From assembly GCA_002946415.1 (NCBI GenBank), contig NJPS01000010.1:496001-560000 (forward strand): a DNA stretch of 64,000 nt, written 5' to 3'. The notes beneath the pieces are model-generated. The model was not told where the DNA came from. It saw only the letters and a list, made by a program, of their open reading frames with translations, and ran no database searches. This document shows positions 37,419 through 48,835 of the stretch, piece after piece. Source of the stretch: Rutstroemia sp. NJR-2017a BVV2. Its lineage: Eukaryota; Ascomycota; Leotiomycetes; Helotiales; Rutstroemiaceae. Each line of letters begins with the position of its first letter. The stretch's first letter is position 1. Made by a program: the position numbers and the translations under genes.

Positions 37419-38622
37419 ACTTTTGGGTTGGGTCAGGCGTTTGGGATGGGCTACTACTACTATTTGGTTGATTCCCCGATCTTTCTTTTTTTCGGTCATG
37501 ATATGCTTTCGTTTTATGATTGCTGGATGCGATGATGGATGAATGAATGGATGGGTTGGGTGGGAAATAAAACGTTGGGTGGTTTATATATTATATATTA
37601 TATCCAATGTGTATACTCGCAATTATGAAGATGCTGGCTATATAGCAATTGATTTGAAGTGACGATATCTTTTCTTGTGTGTGTCTTGCAGATGGTGAGT
37701 GAGATGTATATATCACCTGTTGTTAATGAGGAGGTGTGGATGGGTTGTTGGATATGGGGATGCTGAAAGGAGAGGAAAGGAGGTGAAATTGAAGGAAGGG
37801 AGGTGAAAGAGACGGGGGAGTAAGTGAAAAGAAAAGGGGGGGAAGGAAGTGAAAATGGCAGTCGCATAGACAGTATTCGGAACAGTAAGTGCATGAACGT
37901 AAGACTTATATAGGGATGAGGACGGAGGGAGAGAGATGGGTAATTAGATGAAGAGGAGAAAGATGGAACTAAGGAAGAAGTAAACAAGGAGTAGATGGAG
38001 AGAGAAGGGAGAGCAGAGAGGAGAGAAGAGGAGAAAAGAGAAGAAAATATCGATATAACTTAACCCACAAACCCCCAGAAACTAACCTAACAAGCAGCAC
38101 TCAGACTACCAAAAAAATAAAAAAAAATAAAATGGCAAGAAAGGATCAAACCAGCTACGATCAGTCCATTTCTTGATTCCTCGACAGATTGGGAAGAATA
38201 TAAAACTGGTAGTGAATATATAATCTCCAAACCGAGCCAACTTAAAAATAATACTGCTCTTGAGAGAGTAACGATTGTGGATTCTTCACGAGAGAAGAGG
38301 GGGTAGATGAGATTTAGATGGATGTAGGTAGGCCTTATATATAATCTAAGTAAAGGTAAGTTAACTTGCGGACTACCTCTCTTATCTTCTCAAATATGTT
38401 CTCTCCCGTCATTATGAAAAAGTTGCACCCCCGCCATCTAGCTCGCTCGCTACCCCTCACTCACCAAAAATTTACCCCACCAACGGAAAATTTTGCTTGC
38501 AGTCACCCAGGACACTACAGTATGTATTCCAGAAATTCTCAACAGTTGACTGGCAATATCTTTCTTCACCGAAACAAAATTCAAAGAAATAGAGGCGAAA
38601 AGGAAGGAAGCGCAAAAAGATA
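37419..38622. other. 3' flank of transporter, no gene seen
   Basis: About 1.2 kb of purine-rich sequence on the plus strand (GGAGAG/GAAAGG tracts at 37750-38040), with TATATTATATATTATAT at about 37590. It probably includes the 3' UTR of the transporter. No frame or RNA gene is supported until the tRNA. Confidence 0.5.
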
Positions 38623-38716
38623 TGCGTTCGCCGGGAATCGAACCCGGGGCCCATCGACGCTGTATCCAAGATCGGATAGATGGCAACGATGGATTTTACC
38701 ACTAAACCACAAACGC
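38623..38716 (-). tRNA. tRNA-Gly (GCC) with 23-nt intron
   Basis: Reading the minus strand from 38716, the acceptor stem GCGTTTG pairs with CGAACGC (one G-U), the D arm is GTTT-AGTGGTA-AAAT, the anticodon stem CATCG pairs with CGATG, and the loop is TT-GCC-A. A 23-nt intron (38680-38658) follows position 37, the canonical site, and can fold its own TATCC/GGATA hairpin. The T arm is CCGGG-TTCGATT-CCCGG, and the discriminator is A. Box A- and box B-like sequences (TGGTTTAGTGG, GGTTCGATTCC) are intact, so the gene should be transcribed by RNA polymerase III. Isotype is assigned from the anticodon and from close similarity of the D and T arms to eukaryotic tRNA-Gly. Confidence 0.95.
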
Positions 38717-39279
38717 TGTTCTAGTGATGATTTCTAGATATTGTGTTGAATCTTATTTAACTTTATATTACCTTAATTAAAGTTAGGAGTAGAATACTGC
38801 GGTTCGGACTTGTGAAGAATTGTAAAACTAAAAGGCGATGCAGCTTTTGGAGAGTGATTATTACGGTCTGTCTCATAAAAATGGTATGCTTAAAGATGGG
38901 CAAATCGGCAATTGAGTATTAGATCCAATCCTAGCAAAATACATTGAGCTTAGCTTGGGAAAGCTATCTGAAGATATGGGTGGTAACCTTAAAGCGCATG
39001 AAGGGGTTAATCTGAGCTGAGGCAAATAGTGTTGATGGGCTGAGAATCACGTTATTCAGAACTTGGTTCAATTCCCCTCAATTTGGAATTGAAATTCTAG
39101 CATCTGAGTAAATCTATGAGTCCATCGATAGAGCTATTAACGTTCGTTCTTCTCCGTATTTGGAAGTCTCTCTCTTCATTGTGCACTTGGTACTACCGAG
39201 TCTGCTTCGCTAGAATATCCAATCACTACACCCTTGTCCTAGCTCCATGTTAATACATCACGAAATCTTAGGAAAAGAA
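38717..39279. other. Intergenic, no gene seen
   Basis: AT-rich 560 bp between the tRNA and the SDR relic; no recognisable frame or repeat. Confidence 0.5.
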
Positions 39280-39850
39280 TAGAGTGAATTGCGCACCATC
39301 AACGAAGTTGGCAGAATGGTAGTCGAAAAACTTCACCGTCCCTGGCACACCAACCGTGCCAGATCTTTCCAGTTCTGCCTTTCAGGATATCGGCAACCAC
39401 TCTCTTTGCATATTCCTCCGGCTGCATTCTCTTTGCTCAATCAATACCATTCGCGATAGAGCGAATCGTACTTTCGATTGGCGTGTAAAGAGAGCCTTCG
39501 GGTACTTTCAAGTCGTTGAAGTGGGTCTGGATATTCGTCTTGACGGCTCCGGTTACCACGCAAAGGACCTTGACACCGAAGGGTGCCAGTTCCAGACGTA
39601 AGGTATCCGCGATGGTTTTCTTCGGATCGTTTGCTCGCAGCATAGATTCCTAAGATCCTCATGTTAGCGTCCCATGAAATCCGCAGACGGTAAGTATGAA
39701 GATGTCCAGAAGTATCACGAAGTGTATTTGAGATATCTAGCAGGCCAGAGACTGAGCTCAATTCAATGTAAGTTGAAGCCCGCCCAGGGAGGATGTGAGC
39801 ATGCTGGCAACATGAAATGTTGGAGATTGCTGGCTTGTAAAAGTAGACGC
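39280..39850 (-). pseudogene. Short-chain dehydrogenase relic (AYR1-like)
   Basis: Degraded copy of an NADPH-dependent short-chain dehydrogenase of the 1-acyl-dihydroxyacetone-phosphate reductase type. Read from high to low coordinates, fragments lie in different frames: SSVSGLLDI (the catalytic Ser region), GIYAASKRS (the YxxxK active site), then after a frameshift TIADTLRLELAPFGVKVL and VVTGAVKTN, then PEGSLYTPIE. An in-frame TGA at 39439-39437 interrupts before AKRMQPEEYAKRVVADILKG and TGKIWHG, and a further shift leads to VKFFDYHSANFVD. The N-terminal Rossmann glycine motif was not found. At least two frameshifts and one stop make it non-functional. A spliced form cannot explain the shift inside the YxxxK helix. 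Confidence 0.75.
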
Positions 39851-40297
39851 AGTTCTGTGGCGTACTTACCATGGTAGGGCACATTTAGGCAGCCGAGCCT
39901 AAAAGGAGCCTATTCTTCGTCTAAAAATGTTTTGCTGTGCTACTCGCTAAATGTAAACGATCACGCAGGAACCTCAACCTCTACATCCTTCGCGATCCCC
40001 GGATGCAGCATTCAAGATGTTTTAGGCGGGTTTGTGATTCACTTGTAATGCTTCTACCTCATACAGATCCACTTCACGTTCGACGCTCTCTTGGACTCCG
40101 AAAATGTAACGTCTATGGTCGATAACGCTTTCTTGTAGCAAGTCCTCGATATTCTGAATATTCATACATTCACTTTGGATAGCATAACGAGCGTTATCGC
40201 CTAGCCGTTTCCATCGGTATTCAACAACAGTGTATTCTCACCCCAACTCCAAAAATAGTCTTAGAATAATATAATATCATAGGAACCCAACCCCAAA
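39851..40297. other. Intergenic, possibly further SDR remains
   Basis: The expected N-terminal third of the SDR would lie here on the minus strand, but no readable Rossmann motif was found. No other gene is seen. Confidence 0.4.
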
Positions 40298-43044
40298 CTA
40301 AAACACCCAATCTGACACAGAATTCACACATTGCAACCCACTCGGTCCCCCCGCACTAGCAATTGCTCTCTCTACACACCCCGCCGCAATCGTCAACGGC
40401 AACGTAAACGAAAACGACTGTGATGCAACCCACGATCCATCGCTACTCGGTATATTGACCTGATCCACACTCCAACTCAACAAATCCCCACATCCTTTTT
40501 CCTGTTTCTTCAACTCTGCTCCGTTGTCCGTTATAAAGTTGTTGGTCACGATGTTCACATCATACCAGAGGGGGAAGATCTCTCCGTCTTCGATTACTTC
40601 GCAGGCTGCGCGCGGAGTGACTGGTCCACCGGGTTCGCATTGAGGATCGGTGCTGCAGGGGTAGAGTTTACAGACCGTACCGTCATCGCTGGTGGTCTAG
40701 GAGGAGGTGGGTTAGCTTGTTGTTTAGTTTGGGTTCTCATTAGGGGGGGTAGCTTACTACTGTGGGCGGCCCTGAACATACGTCTGGCATACAAGCAATC
40801 TATTTCACGAGTTAGAAATTTATATCTCTACCAAATGAGGAGAGACGTCAGGAAATACGTACCCCGCTACCATATGCCACAACACCATAAGTTTGAATAC
40901 CAAGTGGTGGATCGTTCTTAAACAATAATTCGACATAAGTGCCAGCTGCTATCAGTCAGTACCGCACAGCTTCATTCCAAACCCCCGCCAATACACAAAT
41001 AAGAAGAAGAGGTAAACTCACTAGCACCCTTAGGCGTCTGCCACTTAATCGTCAAATTCGCACCCCCGTTTCCACTTGTAATAGGCGGTCCCACCTCATT
41101 CGTCCCAACCTGATAATATGCAACATTGGTCCCTGGATCCACGAAGAACCCCGGAAGTAACTGAAACTGCCAATCGGAAAATGCCAAGTCAGCCTTAGGG
41201 ATGGCAAATTTCAGCGATGCAGCGTTAGCTGGGGCAGAAGCTACGGCGGGCATAGTATATGTTTGATAGCCTTGAACGCAGTCGGGGGTTGCGGAGGGAG
41301 TGGTGACGGTTATATCGGGGGCGGCGACGCGGGGAGGGAGGGATGTGGAGCTGGATGTTGATGAGGAGGGTTTTCTGGTGGTTGATGATAGAGATGTTGA
41401 TACTGGTTTGGAGCTGGAGGTGGAGCTGGATGAGGAGGGGTTCCTGGTGGTGGTCGATAGGGTTGTAGGACCGGAGCTGAACCCGGTGTTCGACGATGAA
41501 CGAGAAGAAGACGTTGATATGGATGTTGATCTGCTGGTTTGAGAACCGGATTGTGGTTTCGATGTAGATCCAGTGGATGACGATGATACTCCTGATACAG
41601 TACCAGTGATATCGGGGAGTGTAAACGGAGCATACCCATTAAACGAGTAAGTACCAATATTTCCAATCACGGGACCACTTGTCGGGATAAGACACGCACC
41701 ACCAACGAACGTGCTAGTAGTTGATGCAGTGACACTACAACCGGAAACGATCTGAGTGGAAGTAGAAAAACAAGAAGTTACCAAACTACCGGATGTCGAA
41801 GCAGTGCTGCATTTTACGAGGATATCTGTAACAGTGCGTGTGACTGTACAGCTCGAACTCGAAGAACTAGACGACTTGGAAGTCGAAGTCGAGATTTTAG
41901 AATCAGAAGTTTTGGTCTGAGTATTACCGGGGTCGCTTGTTGGATCGGTGGACCCATCTCCTTCGGGAGGTGGAGTTGGGCCTTGAGTACAACTTCCAAC
42001 TGAGACGCCAAAGACTTGAATACATGGAAGGTAGAATGGTGGTATACCCGGAAGTGTGGGGAATGTAAAGAGGACATTACTCAGTGCAGGCAAGCCCCAG
42101 AGAATGATTCCGCCAAATACTCCGCCGCATGCTGGACATCCGACAAGTACCGGAACAACAGTATTTTGTCCATCCTTTGTGGTGGTAATCCACGTATTTG
42201 TGGTGAGGCCAGAGATCGTAACTCCTTGAGTGGAGAAAGAGGTTGGCGGAACTGTCAAAGTACTTGTGATCGGGTTTGAAGTACTGCTGCTCGTTCGGCT
42301 GGTAGTTGATGATGGCGTTGTAATCCCATTGCTAGTTATCGATAGATGGCTTCCGCTTGATTTTACAGTCGTAGATGAAGAATGGGAGGTGGAAATACTT
42401 GTGGTAACGCTGCCGGTTCCAGTTGTTGAAAGTGATGTTAATAATGAAGATGAAGATCTCGATGAAGGAGACCCGGATAATGAAGACCCGGATGGAGGAG
42501 ACCTGGATAATGAAGACCCGGATAATGAAGACCTGGATAATGAAGACCCGGATAATGAAGACCCGGATGATGGCTTGTGGCTTGTGGTTGAAGCCCTAAC
42601 GGAATTCGTAGAAGCAGTAGATGGAAACCCGCTAACAAGAGAAGAGGTTCTGCTCAAACGGCTACTCGGAGCCGATATCCCAGTATCTATGGAAGACCGT
42701 GAGGACGAGGTGGCAGAAGGAGATACAGTGGAAAGTCCAGATGGACCGAGCTTAGCAGTCTTTCCGTCGATAGCCAAAGTACCGCTGGACCCAAAAGAGA
42801 TTGTATGTCCGTCAATAGTGTGCTCGGCAGATCCGGGTCTGATCGTAGTGCTTTCGAGAATCAAGACAGAACTATTGCCTGTTGCAACAACGCCCGATGC
42901 TAAAGTGACTGTTTCATAAATGACAGCTGTTGGACGTGTTGAAGCGCGGGTTGAACTGAGAGAAGTGGTAGTTGCAGCGCTCAATGAAGGTGCGATTGCA
43001 CTTAGTGCTAGAAAAATGAAGTATCTCAACATCATGACTACCAT
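40298..43044 (-). CDS. Secreted Ser/Thr-rich cell-surface protein
   Basis: Large secreted protein of a fungal surface-glycoprotein type, function unknown. Four exons fit: 43044-41022, 40948-40871 (acceptor could also be 3 nt further in), 40783-40761 (23 nt) and 40696-40298, about 840 residues. A signal peptide is clear (MLRYFIFLALSAIAPSLSA). The N-terminal part has TIRPGSAEHTIDGHTISFG, a motif repeated in many fungal adhesin-like proteins. Long Ser/Thr-rich linkers follow, one encoded by a 15-nt minisatellite (42460-42575, GSSLS/RSSLS units). A Cys-containing middle (VPVLVGCPACGGVFGG, CIQVFGVSVGSC) and a C-terminal globular part rich in Cys (VCKLYPCSTDPQCEPGGP, AAGCVERAI) suggest disulfide-folded domains. 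No GPI signal is seen at the end. Heavy O-glycosylation is likely. The joining of exons 2-4 rests on phase and on the sensible peptide VVAYDVCSGPPTTTSDDG. Confidence 0.75.
42460..42575. repeat. 15-nt coding minisatellite
   Basis: About seven copies of a unit close to GATAATGAAGACCCG on the plus strand, some interrupted, with C/T differences (CCCGG or CCTGG) between copies. It is in frame in the Ser-rich protein on the minus strand, so copy-number change would alter length without breaking the frame. Confidence 0.85.
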
Positions 43045-43962
43045 AAGTAAAAGATGATAGACTTAAAAGCGTGAAAGATAGGCTAGATAAAGGAAGGTAT
43101 CAAGAAGAATTCGACCTCGTCTTGTAGCCTGGAACCGGCACACGTAGATGGATGGAAATATAAAATAGCTGAAGGGTTTGGAATCTTTCGGTTCTCCAGA
43201 CTATGAATAGACCATGGAGCTAATCATATCTGAAGCTATCTTCTTTCTCTTGGGTACTACCCAGCTGAAGTTTAGATTACTAAGATTGGGGCATTGTTTG
43301 GGATATTTAGCGCGAAGGGAGGGGTATTTAGAAACATTCGTTGAACGGTAGCTGTAGTCAGCCGTCTTATTAATCACAAATATGAAATGAAAGGGCGCAT
43401 CGGATCCTATCTTACCAAATGTGGAAAGGAATCGGACGACGACTGAGGGTCCTGCGATAGCGGGTTGCGGCTGATTGCCGATGATAACTGAAAAGCGGAG
43501 GGGTATAAATGGAATGAAACACGATCGCAGCATCGTGGGGGCGTAAGCTTACCCAAACGGGCTTTTATCAGCTCTAGTATTCTCCAAATTAGGAGTTGTA
43601 GAGATTTAGAACGCGATTTTTAGCCATAATCTTCATGCAAATCGGTAAGGACAAGTGCTGTTGATTGAGAGACACTAGGTAATACGACGATGATGCCGAG
43701 CGGTAACATGATCTGGGAAATTGTTGAAAGATGCACTGCGGACAAATTTGTCATGGTTACTTTTAGAAAAACCGTAATACAGGTCATCCTTGTAACTACA
43801 TTCCTTCTTTAGGTTGAGTTGAATGCTTGTAAACCTTAGCTCTAGCTGGTTGGTTACTAGAACCTCAACTTCATTCAAAAGCAGGATGTCCCGCTTGTTG
43901 TTTTCATGAGCATGTTCCAGCATCTTTGATCTGCGAAGAAGAAAGCCTTACTGATTGCAATC
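43045..43962. other. Intergenic, divergent promoters
   Basis: 918 bp between the Ser-rich protein (minus) and the next secreted protein (plus). Open frames here (for example on the minus strand at 43201-43533) show no domain or splice pattern. Promoters of both genes are expected here. Confidence 0.5.
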
Positions 43963-45028
43963 ATGCGTCTCCAACCTCAGCGCGTTCTTCTCTTGATACT
44001 GAGCACTTTGCTCTCAATCTCTTTGGCAGATTTCCTCACTGAATATAACACTTCTCTATCATTACCATATAATAGGTGAGAGCATATTCGTTTCGATGCT
44101 TTAAAAACATACTGACAAGCTCGAAAGTGGACCGAGACTCAATAAACGTGTCAGTGGTACATGTCGGACACTCTGCAGCGCAAAAAGCTGTTGTCAGCTT
44201 CCATCATCATCTGATAACATCATCGATGATCCGGACGACTCGACTGTCACATCTCGTTCGCTACTTGCTCGTACTCTGTTTCCAGTCAATCCTACGGATC
44301 CTGATGCAGCCGATCCGCAAATAGTTCAACGATTCACCGACGGGAAAGTTTCTCTTATTTACACTGGTTCCGATGGAACTGGAGATTCAACATCAAACTG
44401 GAAACCCATCACAACAAAAAGCCCAGTCTGGGATATGGGGCTTTCTGCATTGTGCGGCTGCACTACCCTTATAGTTGCTTCTCAGAATGGTGTTTACGGA
44501 GCACACTTTTTTGAGGATAAAGCTTGGGGTGAAGTAGGAGATGCCGGAGGTTTCCAAACACAAGTGATCGACTTTCTCACGAGCACAAACGGTGCAGAAG
44601 GAAAATCTGGAAGACATGGATCACTTTCTCTTGCTCAAGCAAAGGCAAGACTTACCAGAAGCGGCGCAGGAGTAGCGGCATATATTCTCGCACCGACAGC
44701 TGAGCTACCTGATGACGATCCAAACGCCCCTGGATACAGAACCGGTGTGCCAATGTACCCAGATCAGCTTAATCGACTGATTGAATTGCTGCCACAAATT
44801 ATTCCAGGCCTTGAAGGTCACATTGAAACCCTTCTATACAATGCTCTCGAAGGAGGGGAGACAGACGAGGGAGAGGACAACAATCCTTACCACGCCGATC
44901 TCCTCGACAACCATTCAAGAGGCCGTGTTCTAGCCCAATACGATCCACAGAACAATGGACAAAGAACAGTTAGACTTTTCTTCGAAACACGGTTGGTTTT
45001 TGAGCGACACTTAGGTGCTAGTACTTGA
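43963..45028 (+). CDS. Secreted protein of unknown function
   Basis: Two exons, 43963-44075 and 44128-45028, joined through AG|T, give 337 residues. The start codes for a signal peptide (VLLLILSTLLSISLADFL). A possible propeptide KR site (NKRVSGTC) is followed by a Cys cluster TCRTLCSAKSCCQLP. The middle holds SALCGCTTLIVASQNGVYGAHFFED, a motif type (Cys-Thr-x-Leu-x-Val-x-S...GVYxAHFxE) that I know from many uncharacterised secreted fungal proteins, including ones attached to other domains. The rest resembles a mixed alpha/beta domain, with VAAYILAPTAE and PMYPDQLNRLIELLPQIIPG. The N-terminal acceptor (after CGAAAG) is the only one that keeps the frame. No enzymatic motif is seen. Confidence 0.8.
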
Positions 45029-45655
45029 AAATCTAGGGCATGGATGATGAAGATGTTGGCGTACTGGGTTGGATTCGTTCAGAACGCAATTGTGCCGAAA
45101 TTCCGAATAAGCAAGTTTGAAATCTTTCATGTAATTTAAATATGATTTTTGTACCTCAATGCGATAGGGTTTGCCATTCGTGTATGCCGCTGCGACGAGC
45201 CTAGAGTTACTGGTGTCTGAACCTGGAGAAGGAAGAGAATTTGTGAGCGAAGGATCTTCTAATTAAATAACCTTAACCTGCGCTCAAAATAAACTACAGC
45301 ATTAAGGTTAGCGCTGTTACTGTCACCTACTGTAGGCACGTGAGGTGTGTGTACCACTACAGTAAGCAATTCTCAGCTGCCAAACCGCAGCCGAAGCTAT
45401 ATTTACCACTATCTATTGATAGCAAACATTCACCAAATGAAAGAGTAATCTAATACAACGATTTAAATAAGTTGCTACAGCCAAATAATATAATCTTGTT
45501 CAATTGATGTTTTTCATTCCAATATATTCTTTTGAAACTCGACTTACTACTGATATTCGAAGAAGGAGATCTCGATATTCACGACTCATTTTCCTAGTTG
45601 CCCCTTGCCTACCTGGACCTGTCTGCCAGTTACACCACACTTCCCACACCAAATC
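45029..45655. other. Intergenic, no gene seen
   Basis: 627 bp, AT-rich toward its right end; probably the 3' flank of the secreted gene and promoter of the ankyrin gene. Confidence 0.5.
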
Positions 45656-46743
45656 ATGAGAATGCAAACAAATAACCTGTATGTTGGCTACAAAGACCCA
45701 ACAGCATTCCCTAACTCAGGGATCTCTCCCGAAAGTCTTGCACTAAGCGGAGCATCGGAGGGAGGAGACGTATCGCGTGTCCAATCTATCTTAGACAAGC
45801 TTCCAGCCGAATTCCCTCTCACCCAGCCCAGTGAGAAGTATATTGCTCGTGCTCGATTCCGTTCTGCAACCCATGATTTGGAAGACGCTTGCAGTTCTGG
45901 AAATCTCGATGAAGTTCGCTCAGTATTAGATGCGTGGCGGGGAGATCCCTCCTTGGAGGATCCGACTGCTGAGGATATGTACCCCTCGTTGATCCACGCT
46001 GCAAAGGGTGGAAAGGGAAGTGTTGTACGGTTTTTACTCGACGAGGGCGTACCAATGAAAAGTGCTCCAATTTATGCAAATGCAGAGGGCGAGGATGACG
46101 ATTGCCTCGGTGTTTATCAAGCATTTTTGGACCATGGATGGGACATAAATTCTTCTGATTCTCCACCGTTACAGTAATTTACCATCTCGTCGAAAGGGAA
46201 TATGGCTAACTGAGAATGATCGTCAGAACAAAAATGAAATCACCTTCATTAGTCAAATGGTTTCTCGCCCATGACGCGGATCCAAATCGCCCCAGCAAAT
46301 TCGGACATACGCCATTGGACATTGCAGTCCAGCAGGACGGCATATCTAATAGTACGAGATTTGTTTTGGTCGATATGCTTCTTTCTGCCGGTGGTGTGTT
46401 AAACCAAAGTGAGACAATACACAACGCAGTATGCCACATTCGTTCGGACACTGAGTGCATTGAAATGATGGAGTTTCTTCTATCCAAAGGCGTGGATATC
46501 AACGCGCTATCCTTTGCTAATCAGCCAAATCGCCTGCCAGGGTGGGTTGAGAGTACAGCATTGCATTGGGCAGTCCACAGACACCAAAGACGGAGGATGA
46601 AGAAGAACATGCTGGTGAGGGTTAAGTGGTTGTTGGAGCATGGTGCCGATGTGAGAGTGAAAAATTCGAAAGGGAAGACTCCGTTGGACGAAGCGACGGA
46701 TGATGCTTTGATCGAGCTATTGAACAGTGGCTCTTCGTCATGA
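45656..46743 (+). CDS. Ankyrin-repeat protein
   Basis: Two exons, 45656-46173 and 46227-46743, give 344 residues without signal peptide, presumably cytosolic. Ankyrin-type units are visible: SLALSGASEGGDVSRVQSIL, DLEDACSSGNLDEVRSVL, PSLIHAAKGGKGSVVRFLL, LVKWFLAHDADPNRPSKFG with HTPLDIAV, MMEFLLSKGVDINALS, and TALHWAVHRHQRR plus VKWLLEHGADVRVKNSKGKT near the end. Such repeats mediate protein-protein contacts; no enzymatic or effector domain is attached. The intron (53 nt) is between PPLQ and TKMKSP. Start is the ATG giving MRMQTNNLYVGY; the second in-frame Met is two codons later. It is followed within 70 bp by the AT-rich transposon-like element. Confidence 0.85.
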
Positions 46744-46812
46744 TTGTGAGGCGCGGGACGATGATTGTAAAGGGGCTGGATGAATCAACCAACATACTCT
46801 TCCTTACCTCTA

Positions 46813-48038
46813 ACCGTAATCCCGGGCCTGTGCACGCCCCGTATCAATGCACGATTTTATAATATCATTATAAAATCAATAATTAATTTAATAATTGAGA
46901 TATTATAATAGGAGTTTAAATATAGAGATCGAGATATAGAAGAAATAATATCAAGTTATTTAAATATATTAATATTTATTTGATACAAAGATATTCTTGA
47001 AAGAAAAGAATTAAATATTTTTTAATTATTATTAATAACTTTTTAAAGAAAATAACAAAAAATAATTAATATATTTTATATTATTGAGAGATATAAATAA
47101 ATAATAATAAGATTTTAAAATTATTAAAAATTCTTAAAATCAACGAAAAAATTAAAAAGCTAAAAAAGTTGATTTTTATATATAAATTTGGCTTTTTATT
47201 TAATAATAAATATTAAGATTTTTAATTATATAAAATTAATTTATAATTAAAAAAACTCAAATAAAAATTTTCAAAATAAAACCTTAATTTTAATAATTTT
47301 TTTTCAATTTTTTTTCAAAAATTTCTTTGATTTTTGAAAAATATTTTTTTAAAATTGGAAAAAAATTTATTTTATAAAATTTCTATAGTTTTTATAATAA
47401 TTTATTATATAAATAATAATAATAAGATTTTAGTTTTTGAAAATATTTATTATATTATTATTGAATTAAATAATTACCAATATTTATATTAAATATTTAT
47501 AATATTATAATTTATTTATAAGATATTATTTTTTGATAATTCTTTATTTTTTTAATGATATTTTATCTAGATAACTATATATAACATTAATTCTTTTATT
47601 GATATTATTAATTAAAATTTAATTTTAAAAAAGCCCAAAAAAACTTATTTTTTATTTATATTTTATTTGTAATTAATAATTTTATTTATAATAATTCATT
47701 TTTAAAATTTTTATAAATTATATATAAACTATATATATAGATCTATTATAAACCGAATTAAAACTTTCAGTTTTCTTATAAATAAATAAAATATTAAAAT
47801 AAAAATAAAAATAAAATATATTTGAAAAATATTATTTGAATTGAAATATAAATTGAACTAAAATGATTTTATTGAATTTAACTTAACCCTTCATATAGAC
47901 ACTATATATAGAATCTTTATTTAAATTTTTAACTTTATACCTCAAGATTTGAATTAATAAGAATTAATATTTATTGAATTTCAAAATTATTGAAAAGCGT
48001 GCATTGGTGCGGGGCGTGCACAGGCCCGGGATTACGGT
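46813..48038. mobile_element. TA-flanked element with GC-rich TIRs and AT-only body
   Basis: 1226-bp element bounded by terminal inverted repeats of 46 nt with 43 matches. Both ends begin ACCGTAATCCCGGGCCTGTG and continue through CACGCCCCG. A TA dinucleotide flanks each end (46811-46812 and 48039-48040), as in Tc1/mariner elements. The interior (about 46860-47990) is nearly devoid of G and C (roughly a tenth by eye on sampled lines) and contains no open frame of note. Heavy repeat-induced point mutation of a former transposon is a simple explanation, but the TIRs have kept their high GC. It may also be a non-autonomous element with an AT-rich filler. Confidence 0.8.
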
Positions 48039-48040
48039 TA

Positions 48041-48835
48041 CCTTAGATTTGTCAAAGCTCACTCTCCATCATCAAACTCCATTCTCTCTCCGAATTTTAA
48101 TCTTCGTATTTCGATTTCATGCAGCGAGATCACTAGCTCGACAATCACCACAGATGCTCAGGAAGCCACGGATATTTCACGAGTAGATTCATTCGAACTG
48201 GGGTCGATCCGGTATAGAAATTCAGGAAGCTTGGAGAATGTAGATTTTTGTGGTCGATTTTCACAGTAATTTGGTGAGGCTTCGCGTGATGTAGCATGAC
48301 CAAACTCCACCGGCTCGACCGGGTGCCCCGCCGTGCGTGTACCCCGCAGAAGTTAGGCTCTACTACGTCGTGTTTCTTTTTCTAAAACATCAAATATCAT
48401 CACTCCATCAACGACAAGTGATTACGAAGCTAAAGAAACCAGAGCTCCAACGTTCAAATACCAGCTTGCGATCGCTTTCCCGTTAAATTTATAGGTCTCC
48501 TTGGTGCTGGAAGCGGAAGGAGGCCCCCAGTTTCTACGCAGTTCGTTTCTGCTGCTTAGCCATTAAAGCATCGTCGAAAGTATGAGCGAATTGATCACCG
48601 GTGGATATCTTATTTTGATTCGTAATCTGAATGGTGGTTTTCCTTCAATCGGGTTCCATGCATGCCAACAATGGCAAGGCAGAGCAGCGAGTTATGCACG
48701 AAGATAAGGCTCTCACCAGCCGTATACCTGCCCACCTAATGCCAGATTGTCTTGCGATACATAAGTCATCTCATCATCCTGTTCAAGTCACAAACTCATA
48801 ACTCTCAATTTCCGACCCAAGGAAAAGAGGCTAGG
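48041..48835. other. Intergenic, no gene seen
   Basis: Normal base composition returns abruptly after the AT-rich element. No gene supported; promoter of the DUF6594 gene is expected near the right end. Confidence 0.5.

Noticed and set aside
42230..42919. 229-codon plus-strand acidic frame
   Set aside because: Antisense shadow of the Ser-rich protein, produced by its repeat.
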